Shown: positions 1-9,428, counted from the stretch's first letter. The stretch is DNA of 64,000 bases from BMS3ABIN04 sp964553325 (GCA_964553325.1 CAZKKI010000014.1:1-64000), one strand, 5' to 3'. Notes: generated by a model not told the origin, from the letters alone. Numbers and translations: made by a program.

Positions 1-216
1 ACAACTTTGAATCAATATTGCACTTATCTGTTAACCCGAAAGTCCTTTTTAAAGGGAATTCAAGACGATTTGGAAGAAGTTAAAAACGATATTAAGTACG
101 TATTCACTTGGATTCAAAAAAATAGTTACAAAATGGAATCACCGACGGATTTTCACGCACATCCCGAAAAACGATTATATCTTTATAAATTCAATGATTA
201 TAGCGAATCAGCATAG
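1..216 (+). CDS. Unknown protein, C-terminal part (5' end outside window)
   Basis: The frame is open from the first base, so the gene probably begins left of the window; a TTG at position 7 is the first possible internal start. The visible ~70 residues are charged and helical in the middle, then end in an aromatic tail (HPEKRLYLYKFNDY). I recognise no family. The stop lies 8 bp before the SecB-like gene on the same strand, so the two are probably cotranscribed. SecB-like chaperones often sit directly downstream of a toxin-antitoxin pair, and the aromatic tail could be a chaperone-addiction-like extension, but no helix-turn-helix or toxin motif is visible here, so this is only a suggestion. 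Confidence 0.5.
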   Translation, partial: TTLNQYCTYLLTRKSFLKGIQDDLEEVKNDIKYVFTWIQKNSYKMESPTDFHAHPEKRLYLYKFNDYSESA

Positions 217-224
217 GTTTTAAC

Positions 225-635
225 ATGGAAAAAATTTCTCCAGAAAAATACCGGCAAATTCTTGAAGGTATTGAACTGCAAAATATTTTGTTATCCGAAA
301 TTAAAGCATCCGTTAAACATGAATTGTTTACGGAAAAAATGAAAATTAATATTAAAGACGAATCGGAATACGAATTTAAAGACGATAAGTTCATTGTGAT
401 TAATAAATATGTTTTAACATCAAGAAATAACAAACAGAAAAAAAACGCTTTAAAAATAGAGGCTACATTTAAAATTTTTTTTGAATCGGAAAACGAAATT
501 AACGACGGATTTTTCGAAATTTACAGAGAAATAAGTCTTCCGTTAAATATCTGGCCGTATTTCAGGGAATTGGTTAATTCAATAACGGCGCGTATGAATA
601 TTCCGCCGTTAACTTTACCGCTTTTAAAACGTTGA
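225..635 (+). CDS. SecB-like chaperone family protein
   Basis: 136 aa. The C-terminal segment, residues 108-132, reads as the SecB core helix signature: an aromatic-rich LNIWPYFREL, then NSITARMNIPPL and LPLL. SecB holds unfolded polypeptides for export, while SecB-like paralogues control toxin-antitoxin modules (TAC systems). The first ~100 residues are acidic/basic beta-type sequence, consistent with the SecB fold but divergent. It lacks the acidic SecA-binding tail of E. coli SecB and ends at LKR, which favours a solitary SecB-like paralogue over the housekeeping export chaperone. The upstream partner lies 8 bp away. Family assignment rests on motif recognition only. Confidence 0.6.
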   Translation: MEKISPEKYRQILEGIELQNILLSEIKASVKHELFTEKMKINIKDESEYEFKDDKFIVINKYVLTSRNNKQKKNALKIEATFKIFFESENEINDGFFEIYREISLPLNIWPYFRELVNSITARMNIPPLTLPLLKR

Positions 636-663
636 TATATTTTTCCATAATTAAATTGATAAA

Positions 664-923
664 ATGTCGAAAAAACGAGTTTCCGGCGATTATTTTAATT
701 TAAAATCTTTATTAAAAGTACCAGTTATGAATTAGGTGTTTTTATCTTCATGGCAAGAATTTTACCGAAAAGAAAAGCTCAAGGTAAAAAGTTTCTCGGA
801 AATAAGTAAACTTGGAAAGAATTAATAACAAACACTGACAACAAAAGTTATAGCCCTTAAATCAAAAATTTATTGCCGGAACAACAAAAACGTTTTATAA
901 AACTTGGAATACGACGGAACTGA
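664..923 (+). pseudogene. Decayed reading frame between the SecB-like gene and the next operon
   Basis: This 333-bp gap (636-968) holds no intact gene, but codon-like sequence continues across stops. From ATG at 664 the frame runs 23 codons to a TAG at 733, then continues in the same frame with SSWQEFYRKEKLKVKSFSEI until a stop near 823. A second frame picks up at 810 (TWKELITNTDNKSYSP, stop at 858) and resumes at 861 (LPEQQKRFIKLGIRRN, stop at 921). The pattern (SFSEISKLG then TWKEL) loosely recalls an HMG-box-like domain broken by one stop and one frameshift. This may be chance in AT-rich DNA. Confidence 0.25.
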
Positions 924-968
924 TATTTGTCCTATAATGTATATTATGTAAACTTATAATTTCCCTTT

Positions 969-1175
969 CTATAAATAACCGGCTAATTTCAAATATACGT
1001 ACAGAGCAAATAAGAAAATAACCAAATATATAAATTGACTCGTTCGACGTGGTTTTGTCCTTCTTACATATCTAAATTTCAATCTCTTTTTTCGTTTTTC
1101 CCGTTCGTCGTTTTCCGGATTGTAAAATCTCGGTTGATATTCAAATCTTCGATATTTAGGTTTTTTCATTAACAT
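969..1175 (-). CDS. Small basic single-pass membrane protein
   Basis: 68 aa. The first ~46 residues are strongly basic and tyrosine/arginine rich (for example EREKRKKRLKFRYVRRTKPRR), followed by one hydrophobic segment at about residues 47-65, giving a tail-anchored layout with a cytoplasmic basic domain. The start overlaps the end of the upstream lipid-kinase gene by 20 bp, which argues for translational coupling and for the ORF being real. A second ATG two codons in is an equally good start. No function recognised; the basic domain might bind nucleic acid or phospholipid head groups, but that is inference. Confidence 0.5.
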   Translation of the reverse strand: MLMKKPKYRRFEYQPRFYNPENDEREKRKKRLKFRYVRRTKPRRTSQFIYLVIFLFALYVYLKLAGYL

Positions 1176-2100
1176 TTGTCTTGTAATTACTTATTACGTT
1201 AATTGCATTTTTCAAACACTTTACTTCCAATGAAGAAATTTTATCCGAAATTATCTCGCCGTCGGTGTGAACGTAATACGGTTCTTCAATTTCAATTTCT
1301 ATCTCTTTAAATTTATACATCGTAACTTCTTTTGCAGTTTCTAATTTGTTAAATAATGCCAACGGCAATTTTTTCATTATTTGCAATTTATTAAGTTTAT
1401 CGATTACCGTTAAGTCTAATTTATTGTCGTCTATTTCGGCATCAGGATTTAGAAAAAAACCGCCGCCGTGTGTTTTTCCGTTACCGACTGCTATCAGTAA
1501 TTTTTTTCCTAAAATTATGGAATTATCTAATTTGATTCTTACCGGCATATCTTTCAAATTAATTAAAGCTTTAATCACCGCAAAAATATAAGAAATTAAT
1601 CCGCTGAATTGTTTTGAATGTTGATTGATATAAGCAACATAAGCATCGAAACCTATGCCCAAACCGTTCAAGAACTTGTGCGATTTTGAACCGTTGACGT
1701 TCTTTTCGGTGAATTTTATATCGCCGACGTCGATAGATTTAACCGGAGCATGATTAAAAATAAGCTCTAGATTTTGTCTAATATCCTTTTTTAGTCCTAA
1801 CATACGAGCAAAATCGTTGCCGCTGCCTATCGGAATAACACCGAGTACCGGCTTTTCAGTGGAATCCAAATCTATTCCGTTAATTATTTCATTAAGTGTT
1901 CCGTCGCCTCCAACACCTATAATTCTGTTGTAGTTCGATTGATTTTCATTAACAATTTCGGTGGCGTGATGCGGGCGTTCGGTTATTACAATTGTTGCAT
2001 CGGAATTGTTTTCCCGTATAAATTTCTTTATTACCGGAAGGGATTTTTCCCCGTTTCCCTTGCCCGCCTTCGGATTAACAATTATTAGTGTCTTTTTCAA
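1156..2100 (-). CDS. YegS/BmrU-family lipid (diacylglycerol-type) kinase
   Basis: 314 aa, starting at TTG (2100). Members phosphorylate diacylglycerol or related lipids with ATP at the membrane. The N-terminal KTLIIVNPKAGKG is the family's opening strand and glycine loop; the DAGK catalytic signature GGDGTLNEIINGI lies at residues 64-76 and PIGSGNDFARML follows at about 105. Length matches the family (290-320 aa). It lies 90 bp downstream of ftsY in a minus-strand run that also carries pgsA, so it may share a lipid-metabolism transcript. The exact lipid substrate cannot be told from sequence (DgkB, YegS and sphingoid-like kinases share these motifs). Confidence 0.9.
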   Translation of the reverse strand: MKKTLIIVNPKAGKGNGEKSLPVIKKFIRENNSDATIVITERPHHATEIVNENQSNYNRIIGVGGDGTLNEIINGIDLDSTEKPVLGVIPIGSGNDFARMLGLKKDIRQNLELIFNHAPVKSIDVGDIKFTEKNVNGSKSHKFLNGLGIGFDAYVAYINQHSKQFSGLISYIFAVIKALINLKDMPVRIKLDNSIILGKKLLIAVGNGKTHGGGFFLNPDAEIDDNKLDLTVIDKLNKLQIMKKLPLALFNKLETAKEVTMYKFKEIEIEIEEPYYVHTDGEIISDKISSLEVKCLKNAINVISNYKTNVNEKT

Positions 2101-2190
2101 TTCAGTAAATTTTTATGAACGGAATCGCATCTGAAATTATAAAAATAGAGGGAATTAATCAATCGTAAACAATCGAGTCGGGAAGAATAA

Positions 2191-3135
2191 TTAATTTTCT
2201 TGGAAGAGCGCGTTTACAAATTCGCGTGCATCGAAATTTTGCAAATCGTCAATTCCCTCTCCGACGCCGATATATTTAATGGGAATTTTATGCTCGTTAA
2301 TAATTTGAAAAACGACACCGCCTTTTGCTGTTCCGTCGAGTTTAGTTATTATCAAACCGGTTAAATCCGTGTATTTTGAGAATTCTTTGGCTTGAATCAA
2401 TGCGTTTTGCCCAGTATTTCCGTCAACTACCAAGTAGATTTCATTCGGAGCATAATCGATAACTTTGCTCATTACCCTTTTGATTTTTCCCAATTCCTCC
2501 ATCAAATTTGTTTTTGTATGAAGGCGCCCGGCAGTATCGACAAGCACAACATCAACATTTTGTTTTTTCGCTTGAGTAAGAGTATCGAAAACCACCGAAG
2601 AAGGATCGCTGCCGGGTTCTTTTTGAATTATTTCCACGCCTGCTCTTTTTGCCCAAACTTCCAGCTGTTCGTTTGCCGCCGCTCTGAAAGTATCGGCCGA
2701 ACCGATCATAACATTAAGATTGCTTTTCTTAAAATTGTAAGCCAGTTTCCCGATTGTTGTCGTTTTACCGGCACCGTTAACTCCTACTATCAAAATCACA
2801 TACGGTTTGAATTTTTCTATTTCCACGGAATCGTTTTTACCGTCGTCGTATTTTTCAAGAATTCCCGTCAATTCGTTTTTAATTATTTCGATTATATTGA
2901 CGCTGCTTCTGTCTTTTTCGCTCTTCAACCTTTTCCGGGTTTCTTCAATAATATTCAACGCAACATCGTAACCGATATCGCTCGTTACCAAAATTTCTTC
3001 GATCTCGTCCAAAACATCTTCATCGATAACGGCTTTTCCGCTTACTGTTTCTTTAATACTGGTAACTATTTTATTCCGGGTTTTGTTTAATCCGTTTTTG
3101 AGTTTATCGAAATTTAAATTTTTAAATAATTTCAT
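2191..3135 (-). CDS. ftsY: Signal recognition particle receptor FtsY
   Basis: 314 aa. SRP-type GTPase that docks ribosome-SRP complexes at the membrane. It has the N helical bundle (1-105), the P-loop GVNGAGKTT at 118-126, DTFRAAANEQLEVW, the G3 element DTAGRLHTKTNLMEEL and TKLDGTAKGG near the C-terminus. The long acidic A domain of E. coli FtsY is absent, as in many lineages, leaving a short lysine-rich amphipathic start (MKLFKNLNFDKLKNGLNK) as the likely membrane anchor. The start overlaps the end of pgsA by 4 bp (ATGA type), so the genes are translationally coupled. Confidence 0.96.
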   Translation of the reverse strand: MKLFKNLNFDKLKNGLNKTRNKIVTSIKETVSGKAVIDEDVLDEIEEILVTSDIGYDVALNIIEETRKRLKSEKDRSSVNIIEIIKNELTGILEKYDDGKNDSVEIEKFKPYVILIVGVNGAGKTTTIGKLAYNFKKSNLNVMIGSADTFRAAANEQLEVWAKRAGVEIIQKEPGSDPSSVVFDTLTQAKKQNVDVVLVDTAGRLHTKTNLMEELGKIKRVMSKVIDYAPNEIYLVVDGNTGQNALIQAKEFSKYTDLTGLIITKLDGTAKGGVVFQIINEHKIPIKYIGVGEGIDDLQNFDAREFVNALFQEN

Positions 3136-3692
3136 TTTGTTTCCGCTTTGATAATTTTATATGCCCTTAATCCGTAATTTATAACGGACGCAAAACTAAG
3201 AATAATACTGACGTAAAGCAATAATTGATATAACCAGAATTCGCGTGAAATATTAAGAATAACGACCATAATGAAAAGTGCAATTGTGGCAACCGTTACT
3301 TTCCCCACATAATCCGAAGGTAAAACTTTTCCCAATTTTTTGCTTACGAAAACTCCGCCGGTGAAAATGATTACATCGCGGAGCACGATTATCCAAAAAT
3401 AATAATCCGGAATTTCGGACATCATAAAAAGTTTAATAACGATAATTACAACTAGTACTTTATCGGCAAGCGGATCGATAATCTTTCCCCACTCCGATAT
3501 TTGATCAAATTTTCTGGCAAAATAGCCGTCGGCAATATCGCTAAAATAAGCAATCCATAGCAATACGATTAAAACTGTGCGGTATTCCTCATTTTCCATC
3601 ATTCCGTCGAGTAAAAAGTAAACGGGTACGCTTAATAAAAGCCGGAACAAGCTAATATAATTGGAAACGGTATTGAATTTTCCTATCTTCAT
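3132..3692 (-). CDS. pgsA: CDP-alcohol phosphatidyltransferase (PgsA-like)
   Basis: 186 aa, integral membrane enzyme expected to join CDP-diacylglycerol to glycerol-3-phosphate in phosphatidylglycerol synthesis. The CDP-alcohol signature D-x2-DG-x2-AR-x8-G-x3-D-x3-D is complete: D52, D55, G56, A59, R60, G69, D73 and D77. Several hydrophobic helices follow. It overlaps the upstream subtilase gene and downstream ftsY by 4 bp each. Substrate could instead be another alcohol (inositol phosphate, serine), but size and a context with ftsY favour PgsA. Confidence 0.88.
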   Translation of the reverse strand: MKIGKFNTVSNYISLFRLLLSVPVYFLLDGMMENEEYRTVLIVLLWIAYFSDIADGYFARKFDQISEWGKIIDPLADKVLVVIIVIKLFMMSEIPDYYFWIIVLRDVIIFTGGVFVSKKLGKVLPSDYVGKVTVATIALFIMVVILNISREFWLYQLLLYVSIILSFASVINYGLRAYKIIKAETK

Positions 3693-6600
3693 TTAATTAC
3701 CGCAAATTTTCCCACTTTGGTTTCGATTGTGTTTCCATCTTCATCCAAGGCTTTTACATAATAAACATAAATTCCCGTAGCAACCTTGCTCCCGCTTTCA
3801 TCTCTCAAGTCCCACGTAATTCCACCGTTCCCGTCGTTTTCCATGAGTGTGATTATCTTTTTTCCGTCGATACCGAAAACCGTTACTTCGGCAAATCTTG
3901 TTAATTTGGCAAACGTTATCGAATTCGACTTCACAAGACTTACGGGATTCGGATAGGTATAAATTTCCGCCAAGTCGTTTTCGAAAGATGAAAGCACAAC
4001 TATGCTCCCGGATTCTTCCGAAATTTCTATGTTACCGGATTCAACCGAAGAACGTATATTTGAAATTTTAAGTGTATATTCTTTTCCTATGGATTTTAAA
4101 GGATATTTTGCAGTTATAATCACACTTTTGAAATCAGCTCCAAGCGTAATTGTTTTTATTTCGTTTTCCGGTGTAAACTTGTAATTTTCTTTTTCTATTG
4201 CGCTGTTTTCATCGATTTTTAAATTGAAAATGAGTTTCAAAGTCTTTGAATTTATTAAATTAAAACTCTCCACAAAAAGCTTTTTATCGATGATATTTCC
4301 GGATATTACAAACGATATGGAATCCGGTTTAATAGGACTATTGTAAAAATCCCTAAATGATTTCATTCGGAGCATGTGTTCCCCGACTTCCAAATTTTCC
4401 GTGAATTTCAATAAATAAGAATATTGAGATGAGGCAACTACCGTATTCGGTAAAATTTTATCATCGAGTATAAAAATATTCGGGTCTTCCAAACCGATTT
4501 TTACTTTCTCAGTAAACGTTACGATAATCGAATTGGCATTAATGACTCTAACTGAATCCAATTCTGCGGGAGCGTGCGAATATATTGTAATTACATCACT
4601 TAGAGATGACGTGCTCCCGTTTACCACTGATTTTACGGCGTAGTAATTATAAACGCCGGACTTTACACTGTCAATCATAAAATTTTGTGTTACGGTATCG
4701 AAAACACTTAAAGTAGAATCGGTTAACCCTTTGAATATTATAAAGTTATCTGCCGTTCCTTCCCATAAAATATATGTTTTATTGCTATCGATGCTGTAAA
4801 AATCCGAAATTTTCGGAATTAACGGAGTGTTACCGGAATTTATTTCAAAAAACTTGACCCCGTTCAACGAATTAATGCCAATTTCGTATGCTCCGTTTTT
4901 ATTTAAGTCCCCGTGAAAAATATTTGTTGTGTTAATATTCCCTGTGAAAAAAATTACGTTATCCTTATCTTGCTCCCTTTCAAATACATAGAAAAACGGA
5001 TAAACATTCAAAAGCAATTCGTCTGTGTTATTCTTAGTTAAATCTGCAAATTCCAGAGAATATTTCTTGCGGGTAAAGCCCGAACTTATTTCCGAACCCG
5101 CATCGATAAAAGCGATCATTGTTATTAAGTTTAATTGATTTTCAAACAAATTAAATACAATCAATATGTAAAACGGAGCTATATCATTGTTTTTTTGCGA
5201 TTTTAATAAAACAGCCAAATCTTGGATACCGTCACCGTCGTAATCCCCTTCCGCAATTATATTTCTCGAACCGTCCAATCCGAAATTTATGCGTTGGTAA
5301 AATTCATATGAATTCATTCCGTTTATGCGATACCCGTTCAAAACGCCCTTGCTTGTCATAAACCATATTTCATCTACGCCGTCGTTATTTAAATCGCACA
5401 GCGCAACGTTCGGAGCACCCACGTACCCGTTTTGGTTTTCGTCGGGAAGCAAGAATTCCGCTTCGTTTTTCACAGCCAAATCTTGTTGAATTTCATATAT
5501 CGCAAAGGACGAGTCGGCAAAAGTAACTATTTCCGTCATTCCGTCGCCGTCCAAATCTTTGGCGGTCGCCGGCCAGAAGTTTCCGGTTGAATCTGAAAAA
5601 TACGTTGTGAACCCGTAAGAACCTTGCTCCGTTTGTTCATCAATGTATCCGTTTCGTAAAAACAAACTTAATAAATCCACTTTACCGTTACCGTTAAAAT
5701 CTCCAGTTGCTTTCGGTATACGCTTATCCAACGAATCAATCAAAGTAAATTTATTTTGGGCATATCTATAAATTTGCATCGAGCTCGAATTTTCTTGGGA
5801 ATTGAGAAAAACGTAAGGAGTGGCGCTCGAATCCAAAAAAACGGGTTTATTAAAAATTCTTCCCGGCGGTAAACCGTAATCCATTTCGGCATAACTCTTC
5901 AGTTTAACCATATCACTTACTTCATACTCAAACGGTGCTCCGTCATTATCGATAATTGTTTTTATTCCGGCTAAGTTTTCGACCTCAAAATAAACTTGAT
6001 ACGTTTCGTTCAGTACGATTTTCTCTAATGGAATGTAGCCGAAATGTGTAGTGTAAACCGTTTTGGTATTGGTGTTAAACTGATCGAGATAAACAAAATC
6101 GTAATCCGGTTTTCCTTCCAATTTAAAGAACATTTTCACCGTAGCTTGCTCCTCTGAATATATCGACGCCATAATCGTTACGTCTTTTCCCAGCAATGCT
6201 GTTCCGCCGTTTACCAAATATGCGTTCGGTGGAGTATGATCGACGTAAAAATTAATTCGTTCTTCTTGATTGTTTTCGTTCGTCAAATTAACAACGAGTC
6301 TAAGAGTATAAACCGTATCGGGGAAACCTGAAATATCCAAAGTAGCTACATTTTCATTAAAAATTTGTTTGTTCCCTTCAACCGGGACCGTGATCCATGT
6401 TTCCGGATTAAATCCGATTCCGTATTGCAAGCTAAACGAATCGAAGTATGGAGAGATAACAGTTAAATTTATTTCCAATGAATCCGCAAAAGTTGAAAAG
6501 TCTTGTAACGGCAAATTAATTTTAATAATTCCGGGCGTAAGTGTTGTTACGGCATTAAAAAGATTAAGCCTTCCCGCTCCGGAGTTCAAATCCCACCCGC

Positions 6601-7879
6601 TTGCATTAATATCGGTTGCAGTGGATTTTATTATTTGTTTAATTTCCTCGGTTTCGAAACTCTTGTAGCCCATTAAAACGGCAGCAGCGCCTGTTACGAA
6701 CGGAGCCGCAGCGGAAGTTCCGCTAACGCTTCCGTATGTTCCGTCGTTTGCGGTTGTTAAAATGCTAACTCCCGGAGCAACAAGATCGAGCGTTGAGCCG
6801 TAATTCGAAAAACTTGCTACATAATCGTTTTCGTCCGATGCCCCAACACTAATAACTTCGCTGAAACTCGACGGATAATGCGGTAAGTCCGAGGAAGAAT
6901 TTCCTGAACTTGCTACCATCATAACACCGTTATCATATGCAAATCTAATCGCATCTTTTAACAAAAAAGAAAATTTGTCGTCACCGAAACTCATATTAAT
7001 AATTTTAGCTCCCGCGTTTACGGCATACATTATTGCGGCCGCAACATCGTCGTCTTCTCCGTTTCCTGTAGCATCGAACGCTCTTAGATTTAATATTTTA
7101 GTATTCGGAGCAAGCCCTGAAATACCTTTTCCGTTATTAATCTCTGCAGCAATAATTCCCGCTATATTTGTTCCGTGACCATGTTCATCATCTGGCATGT
7201 TATCCCAATCTTTATAATCGTCTTCGGAAGGGTTTTCGATTTTAAGATTTTTGTCAACAAAGTCGAATCCTTTATAATCATCTACAAAACCGTTGTTATC
7301 GTCGTCAATTCCGTTAAATCGTTTATCGTTCCCTTTTTCGTCCATCCCAATTTCGCCGCTGTTCAGATAGATACTTTTTCCCAAATCGGGGTGTTCGTCG
7401 TCTATCCCCGTATCGATAACCGCAACCAAAACATCATTTAATTGAATACCCGTATCTTCAATTAAATCAAATACTTTCAATGCTCCAATTTTTTTTAATC
7501 CCCATTGTTCATTTATTAAACTATCATTGGGAGCACCATCAATTCTATAACTAACGGGTTCTTGTACATATTCTATAGAGTGAACAGAAGAAATTTTCGA
7601 TAAAAATTCCGATTTTTCATCTTCATTTTTGAAATCAAAGCGGAAAATTCGATTAAAGCCTATATTATCCTTTATGTTACTAAGCTTAATTTGTTGAAAT
7701 ATCTTATGATATCTAAATTCACTTGCTGAGAATCTTTGCAGTAAATCGTTTTTTATGATAGATTCAGCCGATTTCCCGGAATTTGACGGTTTAAATTTTA
7801 CAATCAAACCGTGCTGTGCATGCGACATTCCGCTTGAAATAAAAATGGTGGCAAGAAAGATTAGAAATTTACGGTTCAT
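3689..7879 (-). CDS. Secreted S8 subtilisin-like protease with FG-GAP-like region and T9SS sorting domain
   Basis: 1396 aa. Signal peptide at 1-21 (cleavage after SHA). An S8 peptidase domain (~125-445) carries the full triad: D156 (VAVIDTG), H235 (GHGTNIAG), S389 (SGTSAAAP), with oxyanion N327. An Asp-rich insert (GIDDDNNGFVDD, ~190-201) probably binds calcium. Residues ~670-1010 contain several D-x-N/D-x-DG elements (FNGNGKVDLL, DLDGDGMTEI, DYDGDGIQDL) typical of FG-GAP/VCBS beta-propeller repeats; Ig/fibronectin-like segments follow. The last ~85 residues (YPNPVSL...GKFAVIK) form a type A T9SS sorting domain, so the mature enzyme should be exported and surface-attached or released. It begins inside the end of purF (11-bp overlap) and its stop overlaps pgsA. 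Confidence 0.93.
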   Translation of the reverse strand: MNRKFLIFLATIFISSGMSHAQHGLIVKFKPSNSGKSAESIIKNDLLQRFSASEFRYHKIFQQIKLSNIKDNIGFNRIFRFDFKNEDEKSEFLSKISSVHSIEYVQEPVSYRIDGAPNDSLINEQWGLKKIGALKVFDLIEDTGIQLNDVLVAVIDTGIDDEHPDLGKSIYLNSGEIGMDEKGNDKRFNGIDDDNNGFVDDYKGFDFVDKNLKIENPSEDDYKDWDNMPDDEHGHGTNIAGIIAAEINNGKGISGLAPNTKILNLRAFDATGNGEDDDVAAAIMYAVNAGAKIINMSFGDDKFSFLLKDAIRFAYDNGVMMVASSGNSSSDLPHYPSSFSEVISVGASDENDYVASFSNYGSTLDLVAPGVSILTTANDGTYGSVSGTSAAAPFVTGAAAVLMGYKSFETEEIKQIIKSTATDINASGWDLNSGAGRLNLFNAVTTLTPGIIKINLPLQDFSTFADSLEINLTVISPYFDSFSLQYGIGFNPETWITVPVEGNKQIFNENVATLDISGFPDTVYTLRLVVNLTNENNQEERINFYVDHTPPNAYLVNGGTALLGKDVTIMASIYSEEQATVKMFFKLEGKPDYDFVYLDQFNTNTKTVYTTHFGYIPLEKIVLNETYQVYFEVENLAGIKTIIDNDGAPFEYEVSDMVKLKSYAEMDYGLPPGRIFNKPVFLDSSATPYVFLNSQENSSSMQIYRYAQNKFTLIDSLDKRIPKATGDFNGNGKVDLLSLFLRNGYIDEQTEQGSYGFTTYFSDSTGNFWPATAKDLDGDGMTEIVTFADSSFAIYEIQQDLAVKNEAEFLLPDENQNGYVGAPNVALCDLNNDGVDEIWFMTSKGVLNGYRINGMNSYEFYQRINFGLDGSRNIIAEGDYDGDGIQDLAVLLKSQKNNDIAPFYILIVFNLFENQLNLITMIAFIDAGSEISSGFTRKKYSLEFADLTKNNTDELLLNVYPFFYVFEREQDKDNVIFFTGNINTTNIFHGDLNKNGAYEIGINSLNGVKFFEINSGNTPLIPKISDFYSIDSNKTYILWEGTADNFIIFKGLTDSTLSVFDTVTQNFMIDSVKSGVYNYYAVKSVVNGSTSSLSDVITIYSHAPAELDSVRVINANSIIVTFTEKVKIGLEDPNIFILDDKILPNTVVASSQYSYLLKFTENLEVGEHMLRMKSFRDFYNSPIKPDSISFVISGNIIDKKLFVESFNLINSKTLKLIFNLKIDENSAIEKENYKFTPENEIKTITLGADFKSVIITAKYPLKSIGKEYTLKISNIRSSVESGNIEISEESGSIVVLSSFENDLAEIYTYPNPVSLVKSNSITFAKLTRFAEVTVFGIDGKKIITLMENDGNGGITWDLRDESGSKVATGIYVYYVKALDEDGNTIETKVGKFAVIK

Positions 7880-9338
7880 ATTCTTCCTTCACCGTGTTAA
7901 AATCAACTTTTGTAGGGTATTTCCCCGAAAAACAAGCAGTGCAGAAATGCTCCGGTTCGTGATCCACCATAGCTTCCAACATTTCATCAATTGTCAAATA
8001 TTCAAGCGAATCGACTTCGAGGTAATTTTTAATTTCTTCAACATTTCCGTTGAATTTATTTGCAACTAATTCTTCCTTCGATGGAAAATCCATACCGTAA
8101 AAACATGGATTTAAAATAGGCGGGGATGAAATTCTAAGGTGAACCGATTTCGGATTTGCTTCTCTAATTAATTTCACCAACTGTTTGGATGTTGTACCGC
8201 GAACAATGGAATCATCAATCAAAATAACCGTTCGTCCTTCCAAAACACCTTTAACGGTATTAAACTTAACTCTTACACCGACTTCCCTTTTGGTTTGCTC
8301 CGGTAAAATGAAAGTACGACCTATATAATGACTACGTATCAACCCGATTTCCAATTTCGAACGGATTCCCATTTTTTCCAATTGATTTTGGTAACCGATT
8401 GCAGCCGTATTGGAACTATCGGGCACACTAATAACTATTACTTTTTCGCCGTCCGGATCTGCGACGGGATGATGGTTAGCCAGTACTTTCCCCAATTTTC
8501 TCCTAATTTTGTCTACATTTGTCCCGAAAATTCTACTGTCGGGTCGGGAAAAGTAAATAAATTCGAATACACAATGTTTTATATCCGTTTTACCGGAAAT
8601 TTTATACGAAACTATTTGATCGGCCGATTCAGTGTGCTCCGCTATTTCTATCATTTCACCGGGTTCAACATCCCTAATGTATTCGGCTCCGTTAACATCG
8701 AAGGCGCAAGTTTCGGAGGCAACAATAAACGAACCGTTAAGTCTGCCGATTGAAAGCGGGCGAAAACCGTGGGGATCTCTTGCCGCAAACAATTTATTAT
8801 CCGTAAGCAACACCAAACAATATGCTCCTTCAATTTGTCTCAACGCATCTAAAATTTGCTCTTCTTGTTTTTCCTTCCTACTTCTTGCAATGAGGTGTAA
8901 GATTACTTCCGTATCGCTAGTGGTTTGAAATATGGCTCCGTCTTCTACCAAACTTTTTCTTAACAACTTGGCGTTAGTTAAATTTCCGTTGTGTGCAACC
9001 GCCAAATTCCCCATTCTGTAATTCACTACAAACGGTTGAATGTTTTTTTTTGATGCGGAAGCGCCTGTCGTCGAATAACGATTGTGACCGATTGCAGCTT
9101 TTCCGGTGAGTTCCTCGCTCAGAATTTCCGGTTTATTAAAAACATCCGCTACAAGTCCGATTCCCTTGTGAATGTTAAAAACCGGCTTGCCGTTGTTTTC
9201 ACTCGAGCTAACTATTCCTGCCGCTTCTTGACCTCTGTGTTGAAGTGCATGGAGACCGTAATAAGTATAAATAGCGGGATTTTCAATTCCTTGAATGCCG
9301 AATATTCCGCAGTGGCATTTTGGTTTATCTGAATTCAA
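7869..9338 (-). CDS. purF: Amidophosphoribosyltransferase
   Basis: 489 aa, first committed step of purine synthesis (PRPP + glutamine to 5-phosphoribosylamine). A short propeptide precedes the Ntn nucleophile C10 in CHCGIFGI. The glutaminase domain has IGHNRYSTTG and NGNLTN; the PRTase domain has the PRPP loop VILIDDSIVRGTTSKQ. Cysteines in DIKHCVFEF, NPCFYGMDF and HFCTACFSG match the four ligands of the 4Fe-4S cluster in the B. subtilis-type enzyme, so this is the oxygen-sensitive, propeptide-processed class. It starts at TTG (9338). The subtilase gene begins before its stop, giving a probable shared transcript. Confidence 0.97.
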   Translation of the reverse strand: MNSDKPKCHCGIFGIQGIENPAIYTYYGLHALQHRGQEAAGIVSSSENNGKPVFNIHKGIGLVADVFNKPEILSEELTGKAAIGHNRYSTTGASASKKNIQPFVVNYRMGNLAVAHNGNLTNAKLLRKSLVEDGAIFQTTSDTEVILHLIARSRKEKQEEQILDALRQIEGAYCLVLLTDNKLFAARDPHGFRPLSIGRLNGSFIVASETCAFDVNGAEYIRDVEPGEMIEIAEHTESADQIVSYKISGKTDIKHCVFEFIYFSRPDSRIFGTNVDKIRRKLGKVLANHHPVADPDGEKVIVISVPDSSNTAAIGYQNQLEKMGIRSKLEIGLIRSHYIGRTFILPEQTKREVGVRVKFNTVKGVLEGRTVILIDDSIVRGTTSKQLVKLIREANPKSVHLRISSPPILNPCFYGMDFPSKEELVANKFNGNVEEIKNYLEVDSLEYLTIDEMLEAMVDHEPEHFCTACFSGKYPTKVDFNTVKEEYEP

Positions 9339-9428
9339 ATTATTTCCAGCAATTAAAATTAAAGACTACCCCTCAATAAAATTTGAGAAAAACCGGTTAT
9401 TTAAATATTGAAAGGAAAGAAAAATTTG

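Noticed and set aside
934..947. ATAATGTATATTAT inverted repeat as an operator
   Set aside because: Arms of five A/T bases in very AT-rich DNA are expected by chance.
9390..9406. CTCAATAAAATTTGAG inverted repeat upstream of purF as a PurR-like site
   Set aside because: Only 5-bp arms, and no resemblance to known purine operators or riboswitches.
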